Assembly: GCA_021776755.1 (NCBI GenBank)
Contig: JAJFFI010000473.1
Span: 1-14,021, forward strand
Origin: Alphaproteobacteria bacterium
GTDB taxonomy: Bacteria; Pseudomonadota; Alphaproteobacteria; JAJFFI01
DNA length: 14,021 nt
Direction: 5' to 3'
Part shown: piece after piece, positions 13,489 to 14,021 of the stretch
Layout: the number at the start of each line of letters is the position of its first letter
How positions within the stretch are numbered: position 1 is the first letter of the stretch
Notes under the pieces: model-generated
Databases searched by the model: none
Seen by the model: only the letters and a program-made list of their open reading frames with translations
What the model was told of the DNA's origin: nothing
Position numbers and translations under genes: made by a program

Positions 13489-14021
13489 TCACGGTGTCGC
13501 CTCGGCCATCTTTTCTTCCTGCATGCGTTTGGTCTGCTGGCGCTTGAGGATCAGCGAGGACGTGATCACGCCGATCGCGACAATGCCGACGAGGATCGTG
13601 CAGACCGCATTGATTTCAGGCGTCACACCGAGGCGGACCGAACTGTAGATTTTCATCGGCAGGGTGGTGGCGCCCGGCCCGCTCGTGAAGGACGCGATCA
13701 CAAGATCGTCGAGCGAGAGCGTGAAGGACAGCAGCCAGCCCGAAATAACCGCCGGCATGATGACCGGCAGCGTGATCTTGAAGAACGTGCGCCCGGGAGG
13801 ACAGCCGAGATCCATCGCGGCTTCCTCGATCGAGCGGTCGAATCCCACCATGCGCGACTGGATGACGACCGCGACGTAACACATTGAAAACGTTATATGC
13901 GCGATGGTCACCGTCCAGAAACCGCGGTCGAAGGAAACTGCCACGAACATGAGCAGCAGCGACAGCCCGGTGATCACCTCGGGCATCACGAGCGGTGCGA
14001 AGATCATGCCCGAAAACAGCG
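13489..14021 (-). CDS. Polyamine-type ABC transporter permease (PotI/PotC family), 5' end outside window
   Basis: The frame stays open to the last base: residues L-F-S-G precede the first internal Met at 14007. This is therefore the C-terminal part (about 177 residues) of a permease of usual length near 270. It has four or so TM helices and the cytoplasmic E-E-A-A-M-D-L-G ... I-T-L-P (EAA) loop that docks on the ATPase. Segments A-P-L-V-M-P-E-V-I-T-G-L-S-L-L and S-L-D-D-L-V-I-A-S-F match PotI/PotC of putrescine/spermidine importers. The C-terminus is a short charged tail. The genes for the ATPase, the binding protein and the PotH-like partner are expected just upstream, beyond the window. It lies 10 bases before the agmatinase gene, so import and breakdown of agmatine or polyamines are probably co-expressed. 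Confidence 0.88.
   Translation of the reverse strand, partial: LFSGMIFAPLVMPEVITGLSLLLMFVAVSFDRGFWTVTIAHITFSMCYVAVVIQSRMVGFDRSIEEAAMDLGCPPGRTFFKITLPVIMPAVISGWLLSFTLSLDDLVIASFTSGPGATTLPMKIYSSVRLGVTPEINAVCTILVGIVAIGVITSSLILKRQQTKRMQEEKMAEATP

Overview
This 14 kb window is GC-rich, densely coded chromosomal DNA, most likely from an alphaproteobacterium. The support is codon bias, the NfuA-type protein beginning MFIQTE, the RND pump subfamily, a GH17-GT2 glucan synthase fusion like those of rhizobia and pseudomonads, and a PotI-type permease next to an agmatinase. I cannot name the genus. I see no rRNA, tRNA, CRISPR array, insertion sequence or phage gene, and no gap between genes longer than about 215 bases.

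Layout. 1-555 (+): C-terminal part of an M23 (LytM-type) peptidase. 658-861 (+): a dodecin-family protein followed by a clear intrinsic terminator. 920-4123 and 4143-5558 (-): RND efflux permease and its membrane fusion protein, with the adaptor upstream. 5559-5771: an AT-rich divergent promoter region with several inverted repeats. 5772-6917 (+): a PDZ-M48 metalloprotease lipoprotein. 6918-7778 (-): a long NfuA-like Fe-S scaffold whose stop codon directly abuts the protease stop. 7861-10602 and 10623-12305 (-): a two-gene operon for a membrane GH17-GT2 beta-glucan synthase and a membrane sulfatase/phosphoglycerol-transferase-like enzyme. 12516-13478 and 13489-14021 (-): agmatinase and a polyamine-type ABC permease that runs off the window.

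How the genes fit together. There are three functional blocks. The first is cell-envelope work: M23 peptidase, RND pump and M48 lipoprotein protease. The second, and the most interesting, is the glucan operon. One polypeptide carries both a cytoplasmic glucan-polymerising domain and a predicted periplasmic glucanosyl-transferase domain. Its partner resembles the enzymes that transfer phosphoglycerol onto periplasmic glucans or lipoteichoic acid. Together they could make and decorate a periplasmic beta-glucan, although the product is an inference. The third is polyamine metabolism: an uptake permease next to agmatinase.

Other points of interest are the Nfu protein with an extra Cys-less Nfu domain, a dodecin lacking the residues that normally hold flavin, and several well-formed palindromes in promoter regions.
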